Below, one piece after another: positions 18,239 through 26,488 of a stretch of 33,861 bases of DNA (the first letter of the stretch is position 1; every line of letters begins with the position of its first letter). Source of the stretch: JBEVEP01 sp040512755. GTDB lineage: Bacteria > Pseudomonadota > Alphaproteobacteria > Rhizobiales > Rhizobiaceae. The notes beneath the pieces are model-generated. The model made no database searches, had not been told where the DNA came from, and worked only from the letters and a program-made list of their open reading frames with translations. The DNA is taken from contig JBEVEP010000142.1 of assembly GCA_040512755.1 (NCBI GenBank), positions 1 to 33,861 on the forward strand, in the 5' to 3' direction. A program made the position numbers and the translations under genes.

Positions 18239-18973
18239 GTGGAAACGGTGAAAACGGATGCTGAGTGGTTTCGGCGGCGGCAGGTCGCGCCGGACCTCAC
18301 AGTGCTCGACGAGCCTTACGTCCACGATATCTTCCGCTCCAACATCTGGCTCCTGCGGGGCAGGGACTTCGACCTTGTGATCGATACGGGGTCGGGCCTT
18401 CGCAGCCTTTCGGCCGCGCTCGATCTCACGCCCGGCAAGCCGGTTGTGGCGCTGGCGACCCATGCCCATTCCGACCATGTCGGCTCGTTCCATGAATTTG
18501 CGCAGCGCGCGGGTCCGCGCATCGAAGAAGAAGCGTTTAAGACGATGGAGGACCGGTTCACCTATGCCGATATGTTCCGCGCGCTGGCGGAGCCGGTCTC
18601 CGTCGCGCCGGGTCCCGGGTGGTCCGCCGATGCCTACGCCCTCGTGCCTGCTCCGTTGACCCGGATGCTTGGCGAGGGCGACACCGTCGATACCGGCAGC
18701 CGGATCTTCAAGATCCTGCATCTGCCCGGCCATTCACCCGGCTCGCTTGGTTTGCTCGACGAGAAGGACGGCGTGTTCTTCAGCGGCGACGCGATCTACG
18801 ACGATGAGCTCTATGACCAACTGCCCGACAGCGACCGCGCCGCCTACCGCGCCACGATGGCCCGCATCGTCGATCTTCCGGTGCGCGTCGTCCATGGCGG
18901 CCACGGCGAGAGCTTCGACGGTGCCCGTATGCGCGACATCGCCCAACGCTATAGTCGCGAAAGCAAGCCGTAG
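18239..18973 (+). CDS. Metallo-beta-lactamase-fold hydrolase, 244 aa
   Basis: Soluble MBL-fold hydrolase. Zinc ligands are complete: His75, His77, Asp79, His80 in THAHSDHVG, His165 in LPGHSPGS, Asp184 in FSGDAIYDDE and His222 in HGGHGESF. The GTG at 18239 is chosen because AAAAGGAA lies eight bases upstream; another GTG at 18200 would collide with the divergent transpeptidase leader. No signal peptide, so a cytoplasmic thioesterase or lactonase-like role is more likely than antibiotic hydrolysis; the substrate is unknown. Confidence 0.93.
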   Translation: METVKTDAEWFRRRQVAPDLTVLDEPYVHDIFRSNIWLLRGRDFDLVIDTGSGLRSLSAALDLTPGKPVVALATHAHSDHVGSFHEFAQRAGPRIEEEAFKTMEDRFTYADMFRALAEPVSVAPGPGWSADAYALVPAPLTRMLGEGDTVDTGSRIFKILHLPGHSPGSLGLLDEKDGVFFSGDAIYDDELYDQLPDSDRAAYRATMARIVDLPVRVVHGGHGESFDGARMRDIAQRYSRESKP

Positions 18974-19063
18974 ATCGGTTCAGCATCTCGGCCCAACACG
19001 CATTTTCTCCTTTACATCGGCTAAGACGCGGGGATTGATCCCAGATTGGAAGGGGAGACTGAA

Positions 19064-19687
19064 ATGACCTTTGAGACCTGGGTCACATTCACTGCTGCGT
19101 CCGCCATTCTCCTCGTTATCCCCGGACCGACCATTCTGCTGGTCGTCTCCTACGCGCTGGGGCAGGGCTGGCGCACTGCGCTTCCGATGGCGATCGGCGT
19201 GGCGCTGGGCGATTTCACGGCCATGACGCTGTCGATGCTTGGCATCGGCGCATTGCTGATGGCGTCGGCCACGATCTTCACGGTCCTCAAGTGGATCGGC
19301 GCAGCCTATCTCATCTATCTGGGCATCAAGCTGTTCCGCGCCGGCGGCGCGCTCGACGCCAAGCCGCGCACTGACGCTACGCCCGCCGCGAGGATGATGG
19401 GTCACGCCTGGCTGGTGACGGCGCTCAATCCGAAAAGCATCACCTTCTTCGTGGCGTTCCTGCCGCAGTTCCTCGATCGCCATGCTGATTTCCTCACCCA
19501 GATGGTGGTCTTTGAAGCGACATTCCTGGCGCTCGCCTTCGCCAACGCCTTTGGCTATGCGCTGGTCGCGTCACGCGCGCGCAATCTCGTCCGCAATCCG
19601 CGCGCAGTCGGCGTCTTCAACAAGGCCGGCGGCACGCTCCTCGTCGGCGCGGGTATCGCTACGGTCGCCGTGCGGTCGGGGAATTGA
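19064..19687 (+). CDS. LysE/RhtB-family amino-acid exporter, 207 aa
   Basis: Inner-membrane exporter with about six helices. The signature VIPGPTILLVVSYALGQG near residues 18-35 and the later helix pattern (GAAYLIYLGIKLFRAG, then HAWLVTALNPKSITFFVAFLPQF) fit the RhtB branch, which exports homoserine, threonine or related metabolites. Start at 19064 has GGGGAG eight bases upstream. Gap of 90 bases after the MBL gene; an operon is possible. Confidence 0.94.
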   Translation: MTFETWVTFTAASAILLVIPGPTILLVVSYALGQGWRTALPMAIGVALGDFTAMTLSMLGIGALLMASATIFTVLKWIGAAYLIYLGIKLFRAGGALDAKPRTDATPAARMMGHAWLVTALNPKSITFFVAFLPQFLDRHADFLTQMVVFEATFLALAFANAFGYALVASRARNLVRNPRAVGVFNKAGGTLLVGAGIATVAVRSGN

Positions 19688-19937
19688 ACGCTGCGTGAGG
19701 CAAGCAGCGGCTACCATTTTGCGCTGAGTCCCAGCATGGTTACCCAGAGCAGGACGCGGCCCGATGGCCTCTGTGGCAATTTCATCACGCAAGGGAAGGT
19801 TTGAGAACTCATCACAGTGTCCTGTGTTGAGACTGAACGCGCCTTGGGGCACTTTTAGTGGCGGATCAGAGGGGCTTGTGACCTTCGGAGGTTCACAGTT
19901 GCGCCTGGCGCTGCTCTTTTCCCGCAAGATCTCGTGC

Positions 19938-22649
19938 ATGCTGCAAGAGTATCGGCGTTGCTCCGGCACTTTTTACTTCGAACTCGGGACGTTTGTTCCC
20001 GTGTCGGCGATTGTGGGTACGGCTTTCTTCGGCATGGCTGGTGCTGCTCGTTCGGAGTGCCAGCCCAACCCGCCTGCCAGTGGCGTTACCGTAACCTGCA
20101 CCGGCCCGACCACGGTGCCAGTAAACGCGCCAGCGGCCACGAACGTCACGGTCAACATCAATCCTGACGCAACGTTCACCGGAGTTGGCCCGCTGATCTT
20201 CCTCGGCGGCGGAGCGCGCATCACCAACAACGGCGGCATACAGGTCACGTCGACGGGCAGCGGTGCCAGCGGAATCTTCGCTAGCGCCAACAGCATTGTT
20301 CGCAACTTCGGGACGATCACCACGACCGGCTTCAACGCGCTGAGTGCTGCCAGCATCGGCGACAATGTCGTGCTGCGCAATGAACAGGGGGCGCAGATTT
20401 CAATCTTGGGCGATCTCTCGGCGGGGCTGCTTATAGGAGGTGGAAACAACAGCACGCTGTTCAACGCAGGCCGCATTACCCTGAACACCTTCCAGGGAGG
20501 AGGGCTGTTCGCACAGGAGGGTAGCGGCCACATCCTGGTGAATGCCGCTACCGGCGTGATCCAATCCAACCTGAATGAGGCATTCGGGATGAATGCCCAG
20601 CGCGGAGTGACGCCCGGAGCCGGAAACGACTTCCTGCTCCTCAACGAAGGCACCATCATTACCCGCGGCCAGGCTTCGCACGGAATGATTATGAACGAAC
20701 TGACCAATTCGTCAGCCATCAATTCCGGGTCGATAGCCACGTCCGGCGGCAGTTCCGAGACGGTGAACCGGGCCTTCGGCATGTTCTCATTTGAGGGTGG
20801 TGGAAATACTTTGCTGAACACCGCAACAGGCGTCATCAATGCGAGCGGTCTGGGTTCCAGCGGCATCGAAATGTTCGGTGGGACCGGCAATCAGTTGCGC
20901 AACGAGGGCACCGTCAACATCAGCGGTGCGGGCGCGCACGGCATCTACATTCTCTCCGGCGGAAACAACACAGCCGATAACCGGGGCACCCTTAACATCA
21001 CCGGCCCGCGCGGCAACGGACTGCGCGCCGACGACGGCAGCAACACGCTGCTCAACAGCGGCAGCATCCTGGTTCAAGGCAGCGACGCATTCGGCGTCTT
21101 CATGCAGGGCACCAACAACACGCTGACCAACAGCGGCGTCATCAGGGCAACGGGCAGCAACGCCGACGGTGTCGTTTCCAACACGGTGGCTGGCACTTTC
21201 GTCGTGACCATCGAGAATACCGGCTCCATCGTCAGCGACCGGCGCTTTGCCATACGCGGCGTCAACGGCCAGGAAACGGTGATCAATTCGGGTCTGATCA
21301 GCGGCGCCGGGACGGCGATCGACCTGCGAGGGGGCAATGACTCAGTGATCCTGCGCACCGGCTCGCAAATCAGCGGACTTGCTGATGGAGGCGCCGGCTC
21401 CTCCGACCGCGTGATCCTGGAAGGGACAGGCACCGCCACCAATGAGTTCCGGAACTTCGAGACCCTCAGGATGACCGGGGTCGACTGGACGTGGCTGGGC
21501 ACCGGGAGCTTCCTGGACACCCAGATCGAAAGCGGAGTGCTGCGCGTCAATGGTCTCCTGACCAGTCCGGTGACAGTGCGAGCGGGGACCACCTTGGCCG
21601 GGATCGGAACCGTCACGGGTAATGTGTTCAACCAGGGCGTGGTGTCGCCGGGCAACTCCATTGGCACTCTGACGATCAACGGTAACTTTGTGGGACAGGG
21701 CGGCTCGCTGCTGATTGAATCGGTGCTCGGCGATGACAACTCGCCCTCGGACAAACTGGTGATCAGTGGCGGCAGCGCCACCGGTCTGACGCCACTTCAG
21801 GTCATCAATCTCGGCGGCGCTGGCGCGTTGACGGTGGCCGATGGCATCCTCGTGGTCGAGGCGGTCAACGGAGCGATGACTGACAGCGCTTTCGCTCTTG
21901 GCAATGCGGTCGCTGCCGGACCATACGAATATTTCCTGTTCAAGGGCGATGTCAGCGGAAATGCTCCGGAAAACTGGTATCTGCGAAACACGCTCGTCGC
22001 AGCTCCGCCTCCTCCGCCAACAGCGGAGAATCCCAATCCAGAACCGCCACCGCCACCTCTTCCCGCCCCGGCGCCCTCGCCATTCGAACCGGTGGCGACC
22101 GCCGAGAACCCCATCCCGGAGCCGCCACCGCAGCAGGTCTCCCCGCCCCACCGCCACCGGTCTCGCCGCCCCCACCGCCGCCGGTCTCGCCGGTCTCGCC
22201 GCCCCCGCCGCCGCCGGTGCCGACGACACCTCCGCCGCTGCCATCCCCGACGCCGTTGTCAGGACCCCAGCCGGTTCAGCCGCCACCGCCGACGCCGGGG
22301 GCCACGCCGGTCATCTCCGCGGTCATCCCGCTTTTCCGCATCGAAGTGCCGACCTATGCCGTCGTCCCACCTGTCGCGCACGATCTGGCGCTGGCCGCGC
22401 TTGGCACGTTCCACGAACGGCGTGGCGGCCAGGACCTTCTTGACGGGGAAGGTTTTTTGCCTGCCGCCTGGGGGCGTGTTTTCGCTCAGCAGTCCGAGCG
22501 TAAATGGGCGGGGACGGTCGATCCCTCCTTCGATGGAAGCCTCTCCGGCATTCAGGCGGGGCTGGATGTCTTCGGCTGGGAGTCCGGCGGCGGGCATCAC
22601 GACCGCGCCGGTTTCTTCATCGCCCAGACCCAGGCGGATGGCGACGTGA
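19938..22649 (+). CDS. Autotransporter, passenger part (reading frame broken in linker)
   Basis: N-terminal part of a type V secreted protein. From the ATG at 19938 a signal peptide (hydrophobic run ending GAARSE) precedes a long beta-helix passenger of irregular 20-30 residue units rich in N-x-G, GI, and LLN-x-G-x-I, ending with a passenger-associated repeat (LAGIGTVTGNVFNQG, VSPGNSIGTLTINGNF) and the pre-barrel YLRN. A Pro-rich linker with two TAENPxPEPPP units follows. At about 22146 the frame is lost: the translation turns into Arg/His-rich sequence to the stop at 22649, while the proline pattern and beta-barrel continue in the frame of 22217-23281. An alternative start at 19764 adds 58 residues with no signal-like features. 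Confidence 0.85.
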   Translation: MLQEYRRCSGTFYFELGTFVPVSAIVGTAFFGMAGAARSECQPNPPASGVTVTCTGPTTVPVNAPAATNVTVNINPDATFTGVGPLIFLGGGARITNNGGIQVTSTGSGASGIFASANSIVRNFGTITTTGFNALSAASIGDNVVLRNEQGAQISILGDLSAGLLIGGGNNSTLFNAGRITLNTFQGGGLFAQEGSGHILVNAATGVIQSNLNEAFGMNAQRGVTPGAGNDFLLLNEGTIITRGQASHGMIMNELTNSSAINSGSIATSGGSSETVNRAFGMFSFEGGGNTLLNTATGVINASGLGSSGIEMFGGTGNQLRNEGTVNISGAGAHGIYILSGGNNTADNRGTLNITGPRGNGLRADDGSNTLLNSGSILVQGSDAFGVFMQGTNNTLTNSGVIRATGSNADGVVSNTVAGTFVVTIENTGSIVSDRRFAIRGVNGQETVINSGLISGAGTAIDLRGGNDSVILRTGSQISGLADGGAGSSDRVILEGTGTATNEFRNFETLRMTGVDWTWLGTGSFLDTQIESGVLRVNGLLTSPVTVRAGTTLAGIGTVTGNVFNQGVVSPGNSIGTLTINGNFVGQGGSLLIESVLGDDNSPSDKLVISGGSATGLTPLQVINLGGAGALTVADGILVVEAVNGAMTDSAFALGNAVAAGPYEYFLFKGDVSGNAPENWYLRNTLVAAPPPPPTAENPNPEPPPPPLPAPAPSPFEPVATAENPIPEPPPQQVSPPHRHRSRRPHRRRSRRSRRPRRRRCRRHLRRCHPRRRCQDPSRFSRHRRRRGPRRSSPRSSRFSASKCRPMPSSHLSRTIWRWPRLARSTNGVAARTFLTGKVFCLPPGGVFSLSSPSVNGRGRSIPPSMEASPAFRRGWMSSAGSPAAGITTAPVSSSPRPRRMAT

Positions 22650-23281
22650 AGGGTCAGGCGCTCGGCTGGAACGACCTCAAGGTCGGTGACGTGGATGTCG
22701 ACGGGACCAGTCTCGGCGCCTACTGGACGCATATCGGACCGAGCGGCTGGTACCTTGACGGCGTTGTCATGGGCACCGACTTCAGCGGCGATGCGACCTC
22801 GGATCGCGCTGTCGGCGTCGATGTCGACGGCAGCGGCATCTCCCTGTCGCTGGAGGGTGGTTACCCGATCGCGCTGGCAGACGGTTGGACCATCGAGCCT
22901 CAGGCACAGTTGATCTGGCAGCACCTTTCACTGGACGACCAGCAGGACAGGTTCTCGACAGTGACCTTCGATGCCGACGACGCGCTTGTCGGTCGGCTGG
23001 GCGCGAGGTTGCAGGGCAGCTTCGCGACTGCCAGCGCCACGTTCCAGCCCTATCTCAAAGCGAACCTCTGGCACGGCTTCGATGGCGAAGACCAGATCGT
23101 TTTCGCGCAGACGCCGGTCATCACCGAATTTGGGGGTACGACACTGGAGATAGGCGGCGGCCTGATCGCACAACTGTCGCAGTCACTCGGACTTTTCGCG
23201 TCTGCCGACTACACGACTGACCTGGACGGCGAGGAAATTGAAGTGGTCGAAGGCAATATCGGGCTCAGCCTGAAGTGGTGA
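22217..23281 (+). CDS. Autotransporter, translocator beta-barrel part, 354 aa
   Basis: C-terminal part of the same protein in a frame one base away. After Pro-rich linker remains (PPPLPSPTPLSGPQPV) it contains the start of the translocator at AHDLALAALGTFHERRG, then a 12-stranded barrel of alternating aromatic strands (AAWGRVFAQQ, AGLDVFGWESG, SLGAYWTHIGPSGWYLDGV, IEPQAQLIWQHLSL, FQPYLKANLWHGF) and the final strand GNIGLSLKW ending in Trp, as outer-membrane barrels do. The GTG at 22217 is only the first start in the frame, not a likely real one. Restoring one C at 22146-22149 would join both parts into one protein of about 1114 residues. Confidence 0.85.
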   Translation: MPTTPPPLPSPTPLSGPQPVQPPPPTPGATPVISAVIPLFRIEVPTYAVVPPVAHDLALAALGTFHERRGGQDLLDGEGFLPAAWGRVFAQQSERKWAGTVDPSFDGSLSGIQAGLDVFGWESGGGHHDRAGFFIAQTQADGDVKGQALGWNDLKVGDVDVDGTSLGAYWTHIGPSGWYLDGVVMGTDFSGDATSDRAVGVDVDGSGISLSLEGGYPIALADGWTIEPQAQLIWQHLSLDDQQDRFSTVTFDADDALVGRLGARLQGSFATASATFQPYLKANLWHGFDGEDQIVFAQTPVITEFGGTTLEIGGGLIAQLSQSLGLFASADYTTDLDGEEIEVVEGNIGLSLKW

Positions 23282-23307
23282 TGCCCGAGCGCAGAGCGAT
23301 TGTTCTT

Positions 23308-23504
23308 CCTTCTCCCCTTTGGGGGAGAAGGTGGATCGGCGCGCAGCGCCGAGACGGATGAGGGGTGTTGGCCGGAGCGCGGCATAGCCGAAAGGACTGT
23401 GAGATCAATGCTTGGCACGCTGTTCTGTCGTGCCTCATTTTTCCAGCACCCCTCATCCGACCTCGCCTTCGGCTCGGCCACCTTCTCCCACAGGGGGAGA
23501 AGGG
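23308..23504. repeat. Type 1 compound palindrome, copy B
   Basis: About 197 bp, same arms as copy A: end hairpin CCTTCTCCCC...GGGAGAAGG, GGCGCGCAGCGCC, GATGAGGGGTG, and mirror-image right arm. Its core shares GCCGAAAGG-CTG and ATCAATGCTTGG with copy C. It starts 27 bases after the autotransporter stop and takes up most of the 359-base gap 23282-23640; the remainder shows no other feature. Confidence 0.9.
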
Positions 23505-23640
23505 AAAGGCGTCGCGCCCTTTCGACACCCGGTCAGGTACCTGATTTCGGAATCAGGTCCTTTGCTCTATCCTTTTGATTTTCCGCGGTGCGTTTCCCAA
23601 ACCCTTCCAACTTTTCGGCGCGCCGCTTGAGGAACTGAGG

Positions 23641-24975
23641 ATGGCGATCTCCGATAGCTTGGGCCTGCCGGTTTCCGGCGCCAGCAATGCCGCGCTCGAA
23701 TTTTATGAGACCGCGCTTCACCAGTTACAGTGCTTTATCGGCGATCCGGTAGCCTCGGTGAATGCATCGCTTGAAGCGTCTCCGGGCTTCGTGATGGCGC
23801 ATGTCCTCAAGGGTTACCTCTTCGGCCTCGCCACCGAAAAAGAGGCGCTACTCGTTGCCCGGGAGTGCCATGAAGCGGCTGCGCAATTGCCCGCCACGGC
23901 CCGCGAGCGCGCCCATGTCGAAGCGCTCGGCCGCCTTTCCCATGGTCGATGGCATGACGCCGGCAGGCTGCTCGAGGACCTTTCCATCGAGTTACCCCGC
24001 GACGCGCTGGCGCTCCAGGCCGGCCATCAGATCGATTTCTTCACCGGCAATTCGCGCATGCTTCGAGACCGCCTTGCCCGCGTAATGCCTGCATGGAGCC
24101 CCGGTATGCCAGGATACCATGCAGTGCTTGGCATGCAGGCCTTCGGCTTCGAGGAAATGGGTGAATACGGCACGGCCGAAGCCCTTGGGCGAAAAGCCAT
24201 CGAGATCGAATCCCGGGACGGCTGGGCCCAGCACGCAGTCGCCCATGTCATGGAAATGCAGAGCCGCCAGCGCGACGGCATCGCCTGGATGCGCGCCAAC
24301 CCGGATAACTGGTCGAAGGACAGTTTTCTCCAGATTCACAATTGGTGGCATCTTGCGCTGTTTCACTACGATCTCGGCGAGATCGAAGAGGTGCTGGCCC
24401 TCTTCGACGGACCGATCTATGGCGCTCGGTCGACGCTCGCTCTCAACATGGTCGATGCGTCAGCCATCCTCTGGCGGCTGCACCTTGCCGGGCACGATGT
24501 CGGGAGCCGGTGGGAGTTGCTTGCCGCCAACTGGCTACCGAAGGCGCGATCCGGCAACTACGCATTCAATGACGCCCACGCGATGATGGCGTTCGTCGGG
24601 GCCGGGCTTTCCTGCGCGGCCGATGGACTGATCAGGACGCAGCGCGAATCGATGCTGGCGAACGATGACAATGCGGCGTTCACGCGCGATGTCGGCCATC
24701 CGGTCACGCTTGCCATCAAGGCCTTTGGGGAGGGTGCGTATGCAGAGGCCGTGCGTCTTATCCGGCCGGTTCGCCATATCGCGCATCGTTTCGGGGGAAG
24801 TCATGCACAGCGCGACGTCATCGATCTGACGCTGATCGAGGCGGCCATCCGATCCGGCCAGAAGGCGCTTGCGTCATTCTTGTGCGCCGAGCGACTTGCT
24901 GCGCGCCCCGCCAGTCCCTTGGCCGCGCTCTTTGCCGGCCGCGCGTCGGAACTGACGGACACTCAGCCTTCCTGA
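23641..24975 (+). CDS. TTC38-like tetratricopeptide repeat protein, 444 aa
   Basis: Cytoplasmic all-helical TPR protein similar in length and motif order to eukaryotic TTC38 and its bacterial relatives. Distinctive conserved pieces are GWAQHAVAHVMEMQSR, then WSKDSFLQIHNWWHLALFHYD, with several histidines facing in a pattern that could be functional, and a later FNDAHAMMAFVGAG. No signal peptide or enzyme motif. Start at 23641 has GAGGA seven bases upstream; the frame is open to 23575 without support. Function of this family is not known. Flanked by type 1 repeat B upstream and a mosaic repeat downstream, so it stands alone. Confidence 0.9.
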   Translation: MAISDSLGLPVSGASNAALEFYETALHQLQCFIGDPVASVNASLEASPGFVMAHVLKGYLFGLATEKEALLVARECHEAAAQLPATARERAHVEALGRLSHGRWHDAGRLLEDLSIELPRDALALQAGHQIDFFTGNSRMLRDRLARVMPAWSPGMPGYHAVLGMQAFGFEEMGEYGTAEALGRKAIEIESRDGWAQHAVAHVMEMQSRQRDGIAWMRANPDNWSKDSFLQIHNWWHLALFHYDLGEIEEVLALFDGPIYGARSTLALNMVDASAILWRLHLAGHDVGSRWELLAANWLPKARSGNYAFNDAHAMMAFVGAGLSCAADGLIRTQRESMLANDDNAAFTRDVGHPVTLAIKAFGEGAYAEAVRLIRPVRHIAHRFGGSHAQRDVIDLTLIEAAIRSGQKALASFLCAERLAARPASPLAALFAGRASELTDTQPS

Positions 24976-24999
24976 CAGCCGCCCAACGAAAGCCGCTGT

Positions 25000-25148
25000 C
25001 TAGGGCCTGTTGATATTCACGCCATGACAGCCTGCAAATGGCGGGTTTCTGCGCTTCCGTTGCTCACGTACCAGAACGTACGCTCCGCTACGGTTCTCGA
25101 AATCCACCATTTTCGGCTCGCCATGACATCAATCTCAACAGACCCTAG
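25000..25148. repeat. 149-bp inverted-repeat element
   Basis: Outer ends CTAGGGCCTGTTGA and TCAACAGACCCTAG are inverted copies with one mismatch; further pairs inside (CAAATGGCGGGTTTC with GAAATCCACCATTTT, and ACGTAC with GTACGT-like centre) let the whole unit fold into one long hairpin. It resembles miniature inverted-repeat elements. It lies 22 bases after the TTC38-like stop and overlaps the next small palindrome at CTAGAGC. Confidence 0.75.
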
Positions 25149-25192
25149 AGCAATTCATTAAAACCGGTTTCCACTTTTCCCGGAATTGCTAG
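25146..25192. repeat. Small palindrome that contains the HAD phosphatase stop codon
   Basis: Arms TAGAGCAATTC and GAATTGCTAG around a core with ACCGG and TTTTCCCGG. On the minus strand it starts CTAGCAATTCC, and that TAG is the stop of the phosphatase gene. Sequence style (AGCAATTCC...GGAAAAGTGGAAACCGGTTTT) matches a very common rhizobial intergenic palindrome. Confidence 0.7.
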
Positions 25193-25959
25193 ACATTGCG
25201 CGCGATGATCCAGTCGACCGCGGCGGCGAGATCGTCGACAACGGCGGTCGGATGCGGCTCGAAGCGTGTTTCGTCGCCAGCCCGGTATTTTCCCGTGCGC
25301 ACCTGCAAGGCATAGGCAAGCCCCGCCCTGAGCGCGCCGGCAACATCGCTCTCGGCATCGTCGCCGACCATGACCGCGTGCCCCGGCGGGCAATCCATGC
25401 CGGCTAGCGCGGCCAGGAAGAAATCCGCCGACGGCTTGCCGAGCACAAGGGCCGGCCGCAGGCTGGCGAACTCCAGTGCGGCGACGAATGGCCCGGCATC
25501 GAGGCTGAGCTTTCCGTCGGAATCCTTGAAGGCCCGGTTGTACGCGAGCGCGAGGAAATCCGCTCCCTCAACCAGCTTGCGGAATGCACCGTTGAGCGCA
25601 GCATAATCGAGCGCGTCACCTGCGTCGCCGATCACCACCGCAGGCTCACCCTCCTCAGGCAAACCGGCGAACTCGCCCGCCAGACCGGGATGGATCAGAA
25701 GATGCGGTTGGCGGTTATGTTCGATAAGCCATTCGCGCGCGGCGCGAGCAGGCGTGAAGAGCTCGGCCTCAGGAACGGTGAGGCCAAATCGGGCGAGCCG
25801 CTCGATGATCCTGCGATTCGTCGACCGCGTCGTGTTGCTGACGAAGCGCAGCGGCAGGCCGCTGGCTCGCAACGGTTCCACTGCTTCGACGGCGCCGGGG
25901 ATTGCTTCGTCACCATCATAGATGACGCCCGCAAGGTCCAGGAGCACACCGCTGATCAT
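25189..25959 (-). CDS. HAD-superfamily IIA phosphatase, LHPP-like, 256 aa
   Basis: HAD hydrolase of the subgroup that includes LHPP (phospholysine/phosphohistidine inorganic pyrophosphate phosphatase). Motif I is GVLLDLAGVIYDG: the first Asp (residue 8) is the nucleophile, but the usual second Asp, the general acid, is Ala; human LHPP has Ser there (DISG), so the absence is a family trait. Motif II is SNTT, the C2-type cap lies between, Lys of motif III is in LGKPSADFF, and motif IV is GDDAESDVAGA. The tail LQVRTGKYRAGDE is strongly LHPP-like. Weak ribosome site at the ATG. Substrate untested; PPi or protein phosphohistidine are family options. Confidence 0.92.
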   Translation of the reverse strand: MISGVLLDLAGVIYDGDEAIPGAVEAVEPLRASGLPLRFVSNTTRSTNRRIIERLARFGLTVPEAELFTPARAAREWLIEHNRQPHLLIHPGLAGEFAGLPEEGEPAVVIGDAGDALDYAALNGAFRKLVEGADFLALAYNRAFKDSDGKLSLDAGPFVAALEFASLRPALVLGKPSADFFLAALAGMDCPPGHAVMVGDDAESDVAGALRAGLAYALQVRTGKYRAGDETRFEPHPTAVVDDLAAAVDWIIARNV

Positions 25960-26010
25960 CCATCAAAGATGGTCAAGCTGGCGCAGAAGGTCAAACGTTG
26001 GCCTACTGCC

Positions 26011-26244
26011 TCAGGCCGTTTCCTCGTCGCTGTCGTCGTCGATCAGAGACCGCATCCGGTGGGCGACTTCCGCCTGATGCCGGTTGACAATGGCTCGATC
26101 GACGGCGTCATGACTTTCCGCCTCCTTGGGCAGTGAAAGCAGAAGATCAACGATCGATTCGGTTCCGGAACGAACCCGCGACGTCCCGTTTCTGGCCCTG
26201 AAGGCAGCGTGTTTCGTTGCAACTTTGCCCTCATTGGTATGCAT
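26011..26244 (-). CDS. Small hypothetical protein, 77 aa
   Basis: Not recognised. Start at MHTNEGKVATKHAAF is chosen because AGAGGAAAAG lies just upstream. The protein has a basic N-terminal third, a helical middle (SIVDLLLSLPKEAESHDAVD) with a second short helix rich in His/Arg, and an acidic C-terminus DDDSDEETA. No signal peptide or membrane helix. Same strand as xylA and the phosphatase, 51 bases before the latter, so it may be cotranscribed with it. Confidence 0.55.
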   Translation of the reverse strand: MHTNEGKVATKHAAFRARNGTSRVRSGTESIVDLLLSLPKEAESHDAVDRAIVNRHQAEVAHRMRSLIDDDSDEETA

Positions 26245-26398
26245 GCGTCTTTTCCTCTTCCGTAGTTGCAGAGGCTGATCGGCGCAGGCGGCGCATTGAA
26301 GGCCAGATCGCGGCAATTAGGCGGCGGGTGGATGAAACTTTCTTACAGCTTTTATTACACCGCGGGACGAGTGGAGTGAGCGTGAAGCGGCAGGCCAT

Positions 26399-26423
26399 CC
26401 CTTCTCCCCCTGTGGGAGAAGGG
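26399..26423. repeat. Isolated end-hairpin of the type 1 repeat
   Basis: CCCTTCTCCCCCTGTGGGAGAAGGG alone, without the remainder of an arm. It sits 66 bases before copy C, and both are preceded by a similar GCGGCAGGC-ATC stretch, suggesting a local duplication or decayed element. It lies in the 450-base gap 26245-26694, which otherwise holds copy C and no gene. Confidence 0.7.
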
Positions 26424-26488
26424 AAGTTGACGTCATCGCCAGCGCTTAATGGATGGAACGTCGTGGTGCGGCATCGCGGCAGGCTATC

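Noticed and set aside
18239..18973. Metallo-beta-lactamase-fold gene as an antibiotic-resistance enzyme
   Set aside because: The zinc motif is that of the whole fold, there is no signal peptide, and the sequence resembles general MBL hydrolases.
22140..22649. Arg/His-rich tail that could be read as a nucleic-acid-binding domain on the autotransporter
   Set aside because: It is the out-of-frame reading of Pro-rich linker and barrel DNA after the C-run; the correct frame gives proline repeats and a normal beta-barrel.
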